Shown piece after piece: positions 15,286 through 22,941 of a stretch of DNA of 64,000 nucleotides. Every line of letters begins with the position of its first letter. Position 1 is the first letter of the stretch. The stretch is from NCBI GenBank assembly GCA_937894515.1, contig CALCRH010000258.1:1-64000 (forward strand). Direction: 5' to 3'. A program made the position numbers and the translations under genes. Below the pieces are notes generated by a model. It was not told the origin of the DNA. It saw only the letters and a list, made by a program, of their open reading frames with translations, and searched no databases. This DNA is from an uncultured Clostridia bacterium. GTDB taxonomy: Bacteria; Bacillota; Clostridia; Oscillospirales; Oscillospiraceae.

Positions 15286-16683
15286 ATGTTCCATTCACTC
15301 CGTCGTGAGCCGGGCTTCTACCGCTATCTGTGGGGCCTGAGCCTGCCCATGATCCTGCAAAATCTCATCACCTTCTCTCTGGGACTCATTGATACCTTCA
15401 TGGTCTCCCAGCTCGGCAATGCCGAGATGGCGGCGGTCACCACCGCCAACGTCCCCGTGTTCCTGCTGATCTCCATCGTGTTCGGTGTCCAATCCGGTCT
15501 GGGAATTCTGGTCAGCCAGTACTGGGGCAAAAAGGACATGGAGAGCATTTCCCGGGCTATCGGTGTTGCCGCCGGACTTGGCACAGCGCTTGCCCTGCTG
15601 TTGGCGTTGGTGTTCTTTTTCTTCCCGGTTTCCGTCATGGATCTGCTGTCCAACGAACACGAGCTGTCCCTCCTTGGTGCGCCTTATCTGCGTATCATCG
15701 GGTTCAGCTATGTGTTCAATATGCTCTCCTCCATCTACGTCAGTGCCCAGCGCAGCGTGGAAAACCCCAACTTCGGTCTGAAGCTCTTCGGTGCCTCCAC
15801 CGTTGCCAATACCCTGATGAACTATATCTTCATCTACGGCAAGCTCGGCGCTCCCATGCTGGGCATCCGCGGCGCCGCCATCGCCACGCTTCTGGCCCGC
15901 GTCATGGAGTTCGTCATCTGCCTGATCTACGCCGTTCGCTCCAAGACCATCGTCCTCCACTATAAGGCATTGTTCCGCCCCGGTACGGTGATGATGCGCC
16001 GCTTCATCCGCTACTCCACCCCCGTTATCATCAATGAACTGGGCTGGGGTCTGGGCAACAGCCTTTTCACCGTCATTCTGGGCTACACGCAAAACTCCGT
16101 GGAATTTCTGGCGGCCTACGCGGTCACCGGCAATCTGGGCAGACTGTTTCTGGTGGTCTGCTTCGGTCTGGGTGCCGCCACCGCCGTCATGGTGGGCAAG
16201 GCCATTGGCGAGGGGCAATCCCACGAAGCTGTCATGTCCCTGAGCCATACCCTCCTGCTCTTCACCGTTCTGGTGGGTCTGGGCATCGCCATCTTCTCCT
16301 GTGCCTTGGTTCCCACCTTCTTTATTCCCGTCCTCTTCCCCCTGTTCAAATTACAGGGCACTTCCGTTAAAATCGCCACGGCGCTGGCCATTACCGCCTT
16401 TGCCGCTACACCGCTCCACGCCTATTCCATCTCGGCTGTCACCGGTGTCATGCGCTCGGGCGGCGATGTGGTCTGGTCCGCCGCCTTTGACCTGCTGCCC
16501 CAGTGGCTGCTGGCCCTGCCGCTGACCGCCCTCACCGCCCTGGTGCTGAAAACCAACTGCTGGTGGATCGCTTTTGCCATGCAGACGGAGAGTCTGCTCA
16601 AGGTACCCCTGTGTGCGATCCGCTGCAATAAAGCCGTGTGGATCCACGATGTCACGCTGAACCCGGAGATGGATGACCTATGA
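15286..16683 (+). CDS. MATE family efflux transporter
   Basis: A 465-residue protein with about 12 predicted membrane helices. The first helix region reads SLPMILQNLITFSLGLIDTF, and the MATE hallmark 'DTFMVSQLG...AAVTTANVP' follows. A second similar half starts near residue 240 (STPVIINELGWGLGNSLF). It probably exports cationic drugs or metabolites against Na+ or H+. The C-terminal ~25 residues are hydrophilic. Its stop overlaps the start of the rlmA-like gene by 4 nt. Confidence 0.91.
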   Translation: MFHSLRREPGFYRYLWGLSLPMILQNLITFSLGLIDTFMVSQLGNAEMAAVTTANVPVFLLISIVFGVQSGLGILVSQYWGKKDMESISRAIGVAAGLGTALALLLALVFFFFPVSVMDLLSNEHELSLLGAPYLRIIGFSYVFNMLSSIYVSAQRSVENPNFGLKLFGASTVANTLMNYIFIYGKLGAPMLGIRGAAIATLLARVMEFVICLIYAVRSKTIVLHYKALFRPGTVMMRRFIRYSTPVIINELGWGLGNSLFTVILGYTQNSVEFLAAYAVTGNLGRLFLVVCFGLGAATAVMVGKAIGEGQSHEAVMSLSHTLLLFTVLVGLGIAIFSCALVPTFFIPVLFPLFKLQGTSVKIATALAITAFAATPLHAYSISAVTGVMRSGGDVVWSAAFDLLPQWLLALPLTALTALVLKTNCWWIAFAMQTESLLKVPLCAIRCNKAVWIHDVTLNPEMDDL

Positions 16684-17501
16684 GCCTGTTCACCTGCCCC
16701 ATCTGCGGCGCTCCCCTGACCCGCGAAGCCGCCGCCTACCGCTGCCCAAACGGTCACAGCTACGACATCGCCAAGGAGGGGCACACCCACCTGCTCCCCG
16801 TCAATCGGAAAAACAGCAAAGCCCCCGGTGATGACAAGGGCATGGCTTCTGCCCGTCAGGCGTTTCTGTCCAAGGATTACTACGCCCCCTTAAAAAACGA
16901 GTTATGTAAACTTGTGGTTTCCCTCACTCCCGCCGCCCCTGCCGTCCTCGACACCGGCTGTGGCGAGGGCTACTACACCTCCGCCATCTACCGCGCCTTG
17001 TGCAGCACCGGCAAAACGCCTCGAATGGCGGGTACGGACATCAGCAAATTCATTCTGCGCCTTGCCGCCAAGCGGGAAAAAGACATCGAGTTCGCCGTAG
17101 CGTCCAGCTACCATCTGCCGGTGAGCGATAACTCCATCGACCTGCTATTGAACTGTTTCTCTCCCCTTGCTCTGGACGAGTTTTCCCGTGTTCTCCACTC
17201 CGGCGGCCACTTCCTCTACGTAGTCCCCTCGGAAAAACACCTGTGGGAGCTGAAACAGGTGCTCTACGATGATCCCTACCCCAATGAGGTCAGGGAGACT
17301 CCCTATGATGGCTTCCGCTATGTGGAGATCCGTCATGTAGAATCCATGATCCACCTCACCTCGCAGGAGGATATCCACGCCCTGTTCCAGATGACCCCCT
17401 ACTACTGGAAGACCCCCAAGTCCGGCACAGAGCGTCTTGCACAGCTCACCCAACTGGACACCCGCATCTCCTTCGACATCCACGTTTTTGAAAAACTGTA
17501 A
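16680..17501 (+). CDS. RlmA-type 23S rRNA (guanine-N1) methyltransferase
   Basis: A 273-residue protein. The N-terminal zinc finger is CPICGAPLTREAAAYRCPNGH (short form: C-x2-C...C-x3-H) followed by YDIAKEGHTHLLP, and the SAM motif is VLDTGCGEGYYTSAI. This arrangement is characteristic of RlmA, which methylates G745 or G748 in helix 35 of 23S rRNA; RlmA-II type enzymes modify G748 and influence tylosin response. Which of the two this is cannot be told from the sequence. It is translationally coupled to the upstream MATE efflux gene. Confidence 0.88.
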   Translation: MSLFTCPICGAPLTREAAAYRCPNGHSYDIAKEGHTHLLPVNRKNSKAPGDDKGMASARQAFLSKDYYAPLKNELCKLVVSLTPAAPAVLDTGCGEGYYTSAIYRALCSTGKTPRMAGTDISKFILRLAAKREKDIEFAVASSYHLPVSDNSIDLLLNCFSPLALDEFSRVLHSGGHFLYVVPSEKHLWELKQVLYDDPYPNEVRETPYDGFRYVEIRHVESMIHLTSQEDIHALFQMTPYYWKTPKSGTERLAQLTQLDTRISFDIHVFEKL

Positions 17502-17532
17502 AAAAATCACACCCTCCCGGGTGTGATTTTTT
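17501..17532. terminator. Bidirectional terminator
   Basis: AAAAAATCACACCC/GGGTGTGATTTTTT with a TCCC loop between the convergent rlmA-like and typA genes. Confidence 0.92.
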
Positions 17533-17545
17533 ATATTATGTCAAC

Positions 17546-19375
17546 TTATTTCTTGCCGCCGTGAATGGCCTTCAGCCGCTTTTCCTTGTCCAGAATGGTC
17601 TTGCGGATCCGCAGGTTTTTCGGCGTGACCTCCAGCAGCTCGTCGTCCGCCAAAAACTCCAGACTCTGCTCCAGACTGAACCGGCGGGGCGGTACCAGAC
17701 GCAGGGCCTCATCGGAACCGGAGGCGCGCATGTTGGTCTGCTGCTTCTTCTTGCAGACGTTCACCACGATGTCCTCTGCCTTGGGGCTGATGCCCACCAC
17801 CATGCCCTCGTACACATCAATGCCGGGGCCAATGAGCATCACGCCGCGCTCCTGTGCATTGAACAGACCGTAACTCACGCTTTCGCCGGGCTCAGACGCC
17901 ACCAGAGAGCCGGTATTGCGGCGCTGCAGCTCGCCCTTGAACGGCGCGTAGGAATCAAACACGCTGGCCATAATGCCCTCGCCGCGGGTATCGGTCAAAA
18001 ACTCGTTGCGATAGCCGAACAGACCCCGGCTGGGGATCTTGAACTCGATCTTCATGCGGTTGCCCACGGGGGTCATCTCCACCAGATCCGCCTTGCGGGA
18101 ACCCAGCTTTTCGATGACCGCGCCCACGCTGTCCTGCGGTACGTCCACCACCAGACGCTCGATAGGCTCGCACTTCTTGCCGTCAATGGTCTGATACAGT
18201 ACCCGGGGCGGGGATACCTGAAACTCGTAGCCCTCCCGGCGCATGGTCTCGATCAGGATAGACAGGCTCATCTCGCCGCGGCCCGCCACGTTAAAGGCGT
18301 CCATGGCGCCCTCGATCTCGCTGACCCGCAGAGAAACGTCCTTCAGCGTCTCCCGCTGCAAGCGGTCGCGGATCTGACGGGAGGTCACGAACTTACCCTC
18401 CCGACCTGCCAGGGGGCTGTCGTTGACGGAGAAGGTCATCTCCATGGTGGGTGCGCTGATCTTCACAAAGGGCAGCGGCTCCACACAGCTCGGCACGCAG
18501 ATGGTGTCGCCGATGGTGATGTCGCCGATACCGCTCATGGCGATGATGTTGCCGGCAGTGGCCTCGGTGATGGGCTTGCGGCCCAAGCCGTCAAACTCGT
18601 ACATGGAAACCGCCTTGGCCTTCTTGGGTGCAGCATCGGGATTGTGGAAGTTGCACACGGCGATCTCCTGATTCTGCTTCAGGCTTCCCCGCTCAATGCG
18701 GCCGATGGCGATACGCCCCACGAAATCGTTGTAGTCGATGGCGCTCACCAGCATCTGGAACGGCTCGTCCACATTGGCCTCCGGTGCGGGGATATAGTCG
18801 ATAATTGTGTCAAACAGCGGCTTCAGATCCGTCCCGATGTTGTCAGGGGAATAACCGGCAATACCGTTGCGGGCAGAGCAGAACAGGGTGGGGGAGTCGA
18901 ACTGCTCCTCCGTGGCGTTCAAGTCCATCAAAAGCTCCAACACCTCGTCCATCACCTCATGGATCCGCTGGTCGGGGCGGTCGATCTTGTTCACCACCAC
19001 GATGACCCGGTGACCCAGCTCCAGCGCACGGCTCAGCACGAAACGGGTCTGGGGCATGGGACCCTCAGCAGCGTCCACCAGCAAAATAACACCGTTGACC
19101 ATCTTCAAAATACGCTCCACCTCGCCGCCGAAATCGGCATGGCCCGGGGTATCCACAATGTTGATCTTGGTGTCGCCGTACTGAATGGCGGTATTCTTGG
19201 CCAGAATGGTGATACCGCGTTCCCGCTCCAGATCGCCGGAATCCATCACGCGGTCTACCGTGTCCTGATTTTCGCGATATACGCCGCCCTGCTTCAGCAT
19301 CTGGTCCACCAGGGTAGTTTTACCGTGATCGACGTGGGCGATGATTGCAACATTTCTCAGTTTTTCGTTCTGCAT
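17546..19375 (-). CDS. typA: Translational GTPase TypA/BipA
   Basis: A 609-residue ribosome-binding GTPase, full length for the family. G motifs: AHVDHGKTT (P loop), RGITI (switch I), DTPGHADFGGE, and NKIDRP; the BipA-specific C-terminal domain ends with KKQQTN...SLEFLADDELLEVTP. It helps ribosome assembly and stress or cold adaptation. The leader is unusual: a second short frame coding the same first 16 residues sits about 120 nt upstream in the same transcript. The ribosome site GGGAGA precedes the true ATG. Confidence 0.97.
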   Translation of the reverse strand: MQNEKLRNVAIIAHVDHGKTTLVDQMLKQGGVYRENQDTVDRVMDSGDLERERGITILAKNTAIQYGDTKINIVDTPGHADFGGEVERILKMVNGVILLVDAAEGPMPQTRFVLSRALELGHRVIVVVNKIDRPDQRIHEVMDEVLELLMDLNATEEQFDSPTLFCSARNGIAGYSPDNIGTDLKPLFDTIIDYIPAPEANVDEPFQMLVSAIDYNDFVGRIAIGRIERGSLKQNQEIAVCNFHNPDAAPKKAKAVSMYEFDGLGRKPITEATAGNIIAMSGIGDITIGDTICVPSCVEPLPFVKISAPTMEMTFSVNDSPLAGREGKFVTSRQIRDRLQRETLKDVSLRVSEIEGAMDAFNVAGRGEMSLSILIETMRREGYEFQVSPPRVLYQTIDGKKCEPIERLVVDVPQDSVGAVIEKLGSRKADLVEMTPVGNRMKIEFKIPSRGLFGYRNEFLTDTRGEGIMASVFDSYAPFKGELQRRNTGSLVASEPGESVSYGLFNAQERGVMLIGPGIDVYEGMVVGISPKAEDIVVNVCKKKQQTNMRASGSDEALRLVPPRRFSLEQSLEFLADDELLEVTPKNLRIRKTILDKEKRLKAIHGGKK

Positions 19376-19387
19376 AAAAGTCTATCT

Positions 19388-19470
19388 CCCTACCGCGGTA
19401 AAACTACCGCAATTTTAATCAAAATAATGGGGCACCCCGAAAAATCGCAGATTTTTTGGGGAGAGGAGGT
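19388..19470 (-). promoter_or_regulatory. Structured spacer between typA and its leader frame
   Basis: Read on the minus strand it forms CCCC(A)AAAAATC / GATTTTT(C)GGGG around a TGC loop, then a GCGGTA/TACCGC hairpin just upstream of the typA ribosome site. The 13-mer CGGTAAAACTACC here (plus strand, about 19396-19408) also occurs inside typA at the Gly-Lys-Thr-Thr codons in the opposite orientation. Confidence 0.4.
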
Positions 19471-19496
19471 GCAGCGGAATGAGCAAGTTTTCCGCT

Positions 19497-19583
19497 TTAG
19501 AGGGAAACGCGCGATATGCAGCTTGCACCGACGAGGTCAACGTGTGCGATAATGGCTACGTTTCTCAATTTCTCGTTCTGCAT
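19497..19583 (-). pseudogene. Duplicated 5' fragment of typA, translatable 28-codon leader
   Basis: The frame starts ATG at 19583 with GAGG 7-8 nt upstream and encodes MQNEKLRNVAIIAHVD, identical to the first 16 residues of TypA, then diverges (LVGASCISRVSL) and stops at 19497. It breaks off just before the P-loop Gly-Lys-Thr. Compared with typA, 9 of the 16 codons differ and all differences are synonymous. It lies between the promoter and typA. It may be a leftover of an older typA after gene replacement, or a selected leader peptide. Confidence 0.6.
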
Positions 19584-19626
19584 ATCAAAACCTCACTCTT
19601 GGGTATAAAATCTCGCTAACCTTGAT

Positions 19627-19655
19627 AGTATAAGCTTTTTTTGCCGGAATTGCAA
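19627..19655 (-). promoter_or_regulatory. Promoter of the typA transcript
   Basis: On the minus strand: TTGCAA (19650-19655), 17-nt spacer, TATACT (19627-19632). It places transcription start near 19620, upstream of the short leader frame. The stretch 19660-19803 holds nothing else I can identify. Confidence 0.8.
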
Positions 19656-19803
19656 GTCTTTTCCCCTTTTCTCCTCTTCTGCAAATCTTCAAAATCGCTG
19701 CATGGCTCCAATCATGCGGCATATTATCAATACCTTATCATTTAGAAACGCCGATTCTCCTCTTTGTTATGCGGCCGTCCTTCCTCTCCCTCACAATGCC
19801 GGT

Positions 19804-19840
19804 AAAAAAGCCGAACGGTTAACCGTTCGGCTTCTTTTTT
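19804..19840 (-). terminator. Terminator built over the stop codon of the ligase gene
   Basis: The stem AAGCCGAACGGTT/AACCGTTCGGCTT is a perfect palindrome whose centre is the TAA stop of the AMP-binding gene; on the minus strand it is followed by T6. The last codons (Lys-Lys-Pro-Asn-Gly) form one arm. Confidence 0.85.
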
Positions 19841-21591
19841 GCGATTTTTTTCGTCTTACCGTAATTATAATCGTAATACTCTTCTGTCAGCTTCTTCACA
19901 TCATTCTTGGCCGACTTTGTCAGCGGGATCTCATCTACAAACACCACGCCCACCGGCTGGCTCCGAAGCTCGATCTGCTCCTCGCACAGCTTCAGAATTT
20001 CTGCTGAAATCGCCGCCTGCTCACTTTGTGTGCAGCCTGTTTCCACGCAGATCAGCGGATATTCTCCCTGCATATGCTTCTTGTCGCGTACCGGCACTAC
20101 CGCGCAGTTGTTCACCGCCTTGTGCTGCATCACCACGTTTTCGATCTGCAGCGGATAGACCTTATGTCCGTCAAAGCGGATAATGCTGCGCTTGATACGG
20201 CCTACGATAAATACAAAGCCGTCCTCGTCTACATAGCCCAGATCACCGCTGTGGATCCAAACTCTGCCGTCCTGATGAGTAATCCGCACTGCGGCCGTTT
20301 CCTGGGGCTCATCCAGATACTCCTTCATGATAGTCGGGCCGCTGATATACAGCTCGCCGGTCTCGCCGAGAGGCAGCTCCTCCTCGGTTCCCGGCTTAAA
20401 CGCGGCAATCGTGGTATAACAGCAGGGGATTCCCGTACTGCCCTTGCGATGTACGTTGCGAAAGCCGAAAGATGCCGCAGAACCTACCTCTGACATACCG
20501 TATCCCTGGGCGATGGGATATTCGATCCCATGGGCCAGACGGAACTCGTCCAGCTTGTCTTCCAGAGCACCGCTGGCGGAATCGCCGCCGGCAGCCATTG
20601 TTTCGATATAGGACAGATCTTTTCCCTTCATCAGCGGGGACTTGATCATCTTTTCATAGAACACGGGCACACCGATAATGTGCTGGGGCTTATACTTCAA
20701 AATCAGCTGATCCAGCTTGTCGGGGTCAAATTTAGGGATCAGAATATCCCGAATGCCCATTGTCAGCGCCATGTGTACGCCAACGGCGATACCGTAGGAA
20801 ACCGCCAGCGGCAGGAAATTCAAAAACGACTCGTTGGGTTCCTTCACCCGAATGGTGGCGTAAAAGCTGGCCGCCAAGGCGTTCATATTGTCGTTGGTCA
20901 GTACCACACCCTTGGACAATCCGGTGGTGCCGCCGGTACGAACAATGACCGCGGGCATATCCGGCTCATAGGGTACTTCTTCAAAGGTCTTCCCTGCACC
21001 GCTCTTGAAAAAGTCGCTGTCCCGGAGAATCCGTTTCCCGTCATAAGGCACTTTGGGTCTTCCACCATGAGAAATGGTAAGCGCCGTTTTCTTCAAAAAC
21101 GGCATGGAGTTCATCGGGTTCTGGACAATCACATACGCAAGCCCCAGCTCATCCAGCGCATCTGCTACATGGGAAAAGTTCGGCTCCAGCGTCAGCAGAA
21201 TACGGGATTTTGCTTTTTTCACATATGCTTTGGTATGTACTGCATCGGTACGCGGATCGATCAGGTTGCACACAGCACCGAGCCGGTTCAGGGCATACAG
21301 GGCGCACATACTCTCCGGCATTGACACAGAGACCAGAGAAACGCACTCACCTTTTTCCACGCCGAGAGAGGCAAATGCGCCGGTATACTGGTCAATCTTC
21401 TCGAACATCTCCCGATAGGAGATCTCGGTACCATAAAAATAGAGGGCTGTCTGCTCACTCCAACCGCCTTTTTCACAGCTCATCTTGATTTGCTGATACA
21501 TGGTACAGCGGGGAAGGGTTTCTTCGCTGATGGTATCCGGATAAAATTTCATCCACGGTTTTTCAATACTTGCTAATTTGGAAATCCCCAT
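19819..21591 (-). CDS. AMP-binding acyl-CoA synthetase/ligase
   Basis: A 590-residue member of the ANL superfamily that activates a carboxylic acid as acyl-AMP and usually transfers it to CoA. The P-loop-like motif A3 is VRTGGTTGLSKGVVLTN. Motif A5 is QGYGMSEVG, motif A7 GELYISGPTIM, A8 HSGDLGYVDEDGFVFIVGR and the C-terminal Lys is in PLTKSAKND. The substrate (medium- or long-chain acid) cannot be inferred. It is monocistronic, with its own promoter and a possible palindromic operator. The C-terminus is very Lys-rich because it is encoded within the terminator stem. Confidence 0.88.
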   Translation of the reverse strand: MGISKLASIEKPWMKFYPDTISEETLPRCTMYQQIKMSCEKGGWSEQTALYFYGTEISYREMFEKIDQYTGAFASLGVEKGECVSLVSVSMPESMCALYALNRLGAVCNLIDPRTDAVHTKAYVKKAKSRILLTLEPNFSHVADALDELGLAYVIVQNPMNSMPFLKKTALTISHGGRPKVPYDGKRILRDSDFFKSGAGKTFEEVPYEPDMPAVIVRTGGTTGLSKGVVLTNDNMNALAASFYATIRVKEPNESFLNFLPLAVSYGIAVGVHMALTMGIRDILIPKFDPDKLDQLILKYKPQHIIGVPVFYEKMIKSPLMKGKDLSYIETMAAGGDSASGALEDKLDEFRLAHGIEYPIAQGYGMSEVGSAASFGFRNVHRKGSTGIPCCYTTIAAFKPGTEEELPLGETGELYISGPTIMKEYLDEPQETAAVRITHQDGRVWIHSGDLGYVDEDGFVFIVGRIKRSIIRFDGHKVYPLQIENVVMQHKAVNNCAVVPVRDKKHMQGEYPLICVETGCTQSEQAAISAEILKLCEEQIELRSQPVGVVFVDEIPLTKSAKNDVKKLTEEYYDYNYGKTKKIAKKKPNG

Positions 21592-21691
21592 GGTTTACCT
21601 CTTTTCTGTGTCTCAGCACAGCACTTTATATGCCATCATATATCGCAAACGACTATCTCAAACTATACATCAGATTATATAGAATTATCGC

Positions 21692-21748
21692 GTTCATGCA
21701 TTGAACAACATACGCGTTTAGAATATCATATTTCAAAATACCTGTCAA
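21692..21748 (-). promoter_or_regulatory. Promoter of the ligase gene with a possible operator
   Basis: On the minus strand: TTGACA (21743-21748), 17-nt spacer, TATTCT (21720-21725). Downstream at 21692-21706 is the inverted repeat GTTCATGCATTGAAC, well placed for a repressor. A second AT-rich stretch with TATAAT-like boxes lies at 21670-21685. Confidence 0.65.
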
Positions 21749-21784
21749 TTCCTTTTTCTTCCTTGCTGTTCCCCCTTTTTCCCG

Positions 21785-21813
21785 TTGACATCTTACCATT
21801 TTATGCGTAAAAT
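21785..21813 (+). promoter_or_regulatory. Promoter of tRNA-Arg
   Basis: TTGACA (21785-21790), 17-nt spacer, TAAAAT (21808-21813), 14 nt before the mature tRNA 5' end. Confidence 0.85.
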
Positions 21814-21827
21814 AACAATCGTTATAC

Positions 21828-21904
21828 GCCCCGATAGCTCAGTTGGATAGAGCGGTCGCCTCCTAAGCGACAGGCCGCTGGTTCGAATCCAGTTCGGGGT
21901 GCCA
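21828..21904 (+). tRNA. tRNA-Arg (CCT)
   Basis: A complete 77-nt cloverleaf with encoded CCA. The acceptor stem is GCCCCGA/TCGGGGT. The D-arm contains AGCTCAGTTGGATAGAGC. The anticodon stem-loop is GTCGC CTCCTAA GCGAC, giving anticodon CCT for AGG codons. The T-loop is TTCGAAT. No terminator is seen before nrdG, so readthrough is possible. Confidence 0.96.
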
Positions 21905-21910
21905 CTTTCT

Positions 21911-22076
21911 CGTAGGGGCGACCCTTGCGGTCGCCCGCCGCATCCTCCAACTGTTTTCTTCCCATGTGTAGGGGCCGATGCCCACATCGGCCCGCGTCTC
22001 TCCGTAGGACGCGACACTTGCCCTCGTCGTTGCCGACACCACAATTTTTCACTCTTCACTCTTCATTCTTCACTTT
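21911..22076. repeat. Composite intergenic repeat between tRNA-Arg and nrdG
   Basis: Two good palindrome copies (21911-21938 with centre ACCCTTGCGGT; 21967-21995 with centre ATGCCCACAT) and a decayed one (22003-22028). They are followed by GTTGCCGACACCACAA and TTCACTC/TTCATTC units (22041-22076) just before the nrdG ribosome site. Confidence 0.75.
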
Positions 22077-22089
22077 CAAGGAGCCTGGC

Positions 22090-22779
22090 ATGAACATTCA
22101 AGGTCTGCAAAAACTGACCCTGCTGGACTTTCCCGGCAGAACCGCCTGCACCGTCTTTTTAGGCGGTTGCGATTTCCGCTGCCCGTTCTGCCATAACAGC
22201 GAACTCATTGACGGTACCGCCCCCGCGGAGCTGACAGACGCCGACCTCCTCGCCTTTCTCCGGAAGCGCCGCGGCCTTTTGGACGGTGTGGCATTTACCG
22301 GCGGCGAACCCACCCTCCGCAAGGATCTCCCCGACCTTCTCGCCAAAGTCCGCGCCTTGGGCTTTGCCACCAAATTGGACACCAACGGCAACCACCCCGA
22401 TGCTCTGAAAGCCATTTTGGACAACCGTCTGGTAGACTATGTGGCCATGGACATCAAGAACAGCCCTGAAAAATACGCCGCCACCATCGGTCTGCCCGCT
22501 TTTGATACTGCCAATATCACCCGCAGTATGCAGCTCCTCCGTGACAGCGGCATCGACTACGAGCTGCGTACCACCGTAGTGCGAGAATTTCACGATGCCG
22601 ATTCCTTCCGCGGCATCGGTTCATGGATCCAAGGCGCCAGACGCTATTTTCTCCAGTGCTTCACCGACCAGGATACCGTGCTGCAAAGCGGTCTTCATGC
22701 CCCCGCCAAAGAAGATCTGGAGCGCTATGCCGCCCTGGTAAAGCCCTATGTCACTGAGGTCTCTCTCCGTGGCATTTAA
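22090..22779 (+). CDS. nrdG: Anaerobic ribonucleotide reductase activating protein
   Basis: A 229-residue radical-SAM enzyme. The cluster motif GCDFRCPFCHN (C-x3-C-x2-C) is near residue 27, then the TGGEPTL motif near residue 76 and MDIKNSPEKY. This is the longer 'NrdG2-like' activase class that generates the glycyl radical on NrdD. The start at ATG 22090 (CAAGGAG site) gives the conserved beginning NIQGLQKLTLLDFPG. nrdD follows after a 160-nt gap that holds its own promoter and NrdR-like sites. Confidence 0.92.
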   Translation: MNIQGLQKLTLLDFPGRTACTVFLGGCDFRCPFCHNSELIDGTAPAELTDADLLAFLRKRRGLLDGVAFTGGEPTLRKDLPDLLAKVRALGFATKLDTNGNHPDALKAILDNRLVDYVAMDIKNSPEKYAATIGLPAFDTANITRSMQLLRDSGIDYELRTTVVREFHDADSFRGIGSWIQGARRYFLQCFTDQDTVLQSGLHAPAKEDLERYAALVKPYVTEVSLRGI

Positions 22780-22799
22780 GGAAAACGCATTATGTAACC

Positions 22800-22869
22800 C
22801 TATATCTTGTGTTTTTTCTCGAAATTATACACAATATGTATTGACTCCCCCCATATCTTGTGATATAGT
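22800..22869 (+). promoter_or_regulatory. nrdD promoter with three NrdR-box-like sites
   Basis: The promoter is TTGACT (22841-22846), 17-nt spacer, TATAGT (22864-22869). Three sites resemble the NrdR box (ACACAATATATTGTGT type): CTATATCTTGTGTTT (22800-22814), ACACAATATGTATTG (22829-22843, touching the -35) and CCATATCTTGTGATA (22851-22865, inside the spacer). Centres lie about 30 and 21 nt apart, close to whole helical turns, as expected for cooperative NrdR binding. nrdR itself is not in the window. A GGTATGCC/GGCATGCC leader hairpin follows at 22886-22909. Confidence 0.75.
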
Positions 22870-22941
22870 CGACATAGTTACTGTCGGGGTATGCCCTTTT
22901 TTGGCATGCCCATATCTATATCATTATGGGGGGAGATTTTT

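Noticed and set aside
17561..19552. 663-codon open frame opposite typA
   Set aside because: It is antisense to a universally conserved GTPase gene, without ribosome site or homology; it results from GC-rich codon use.
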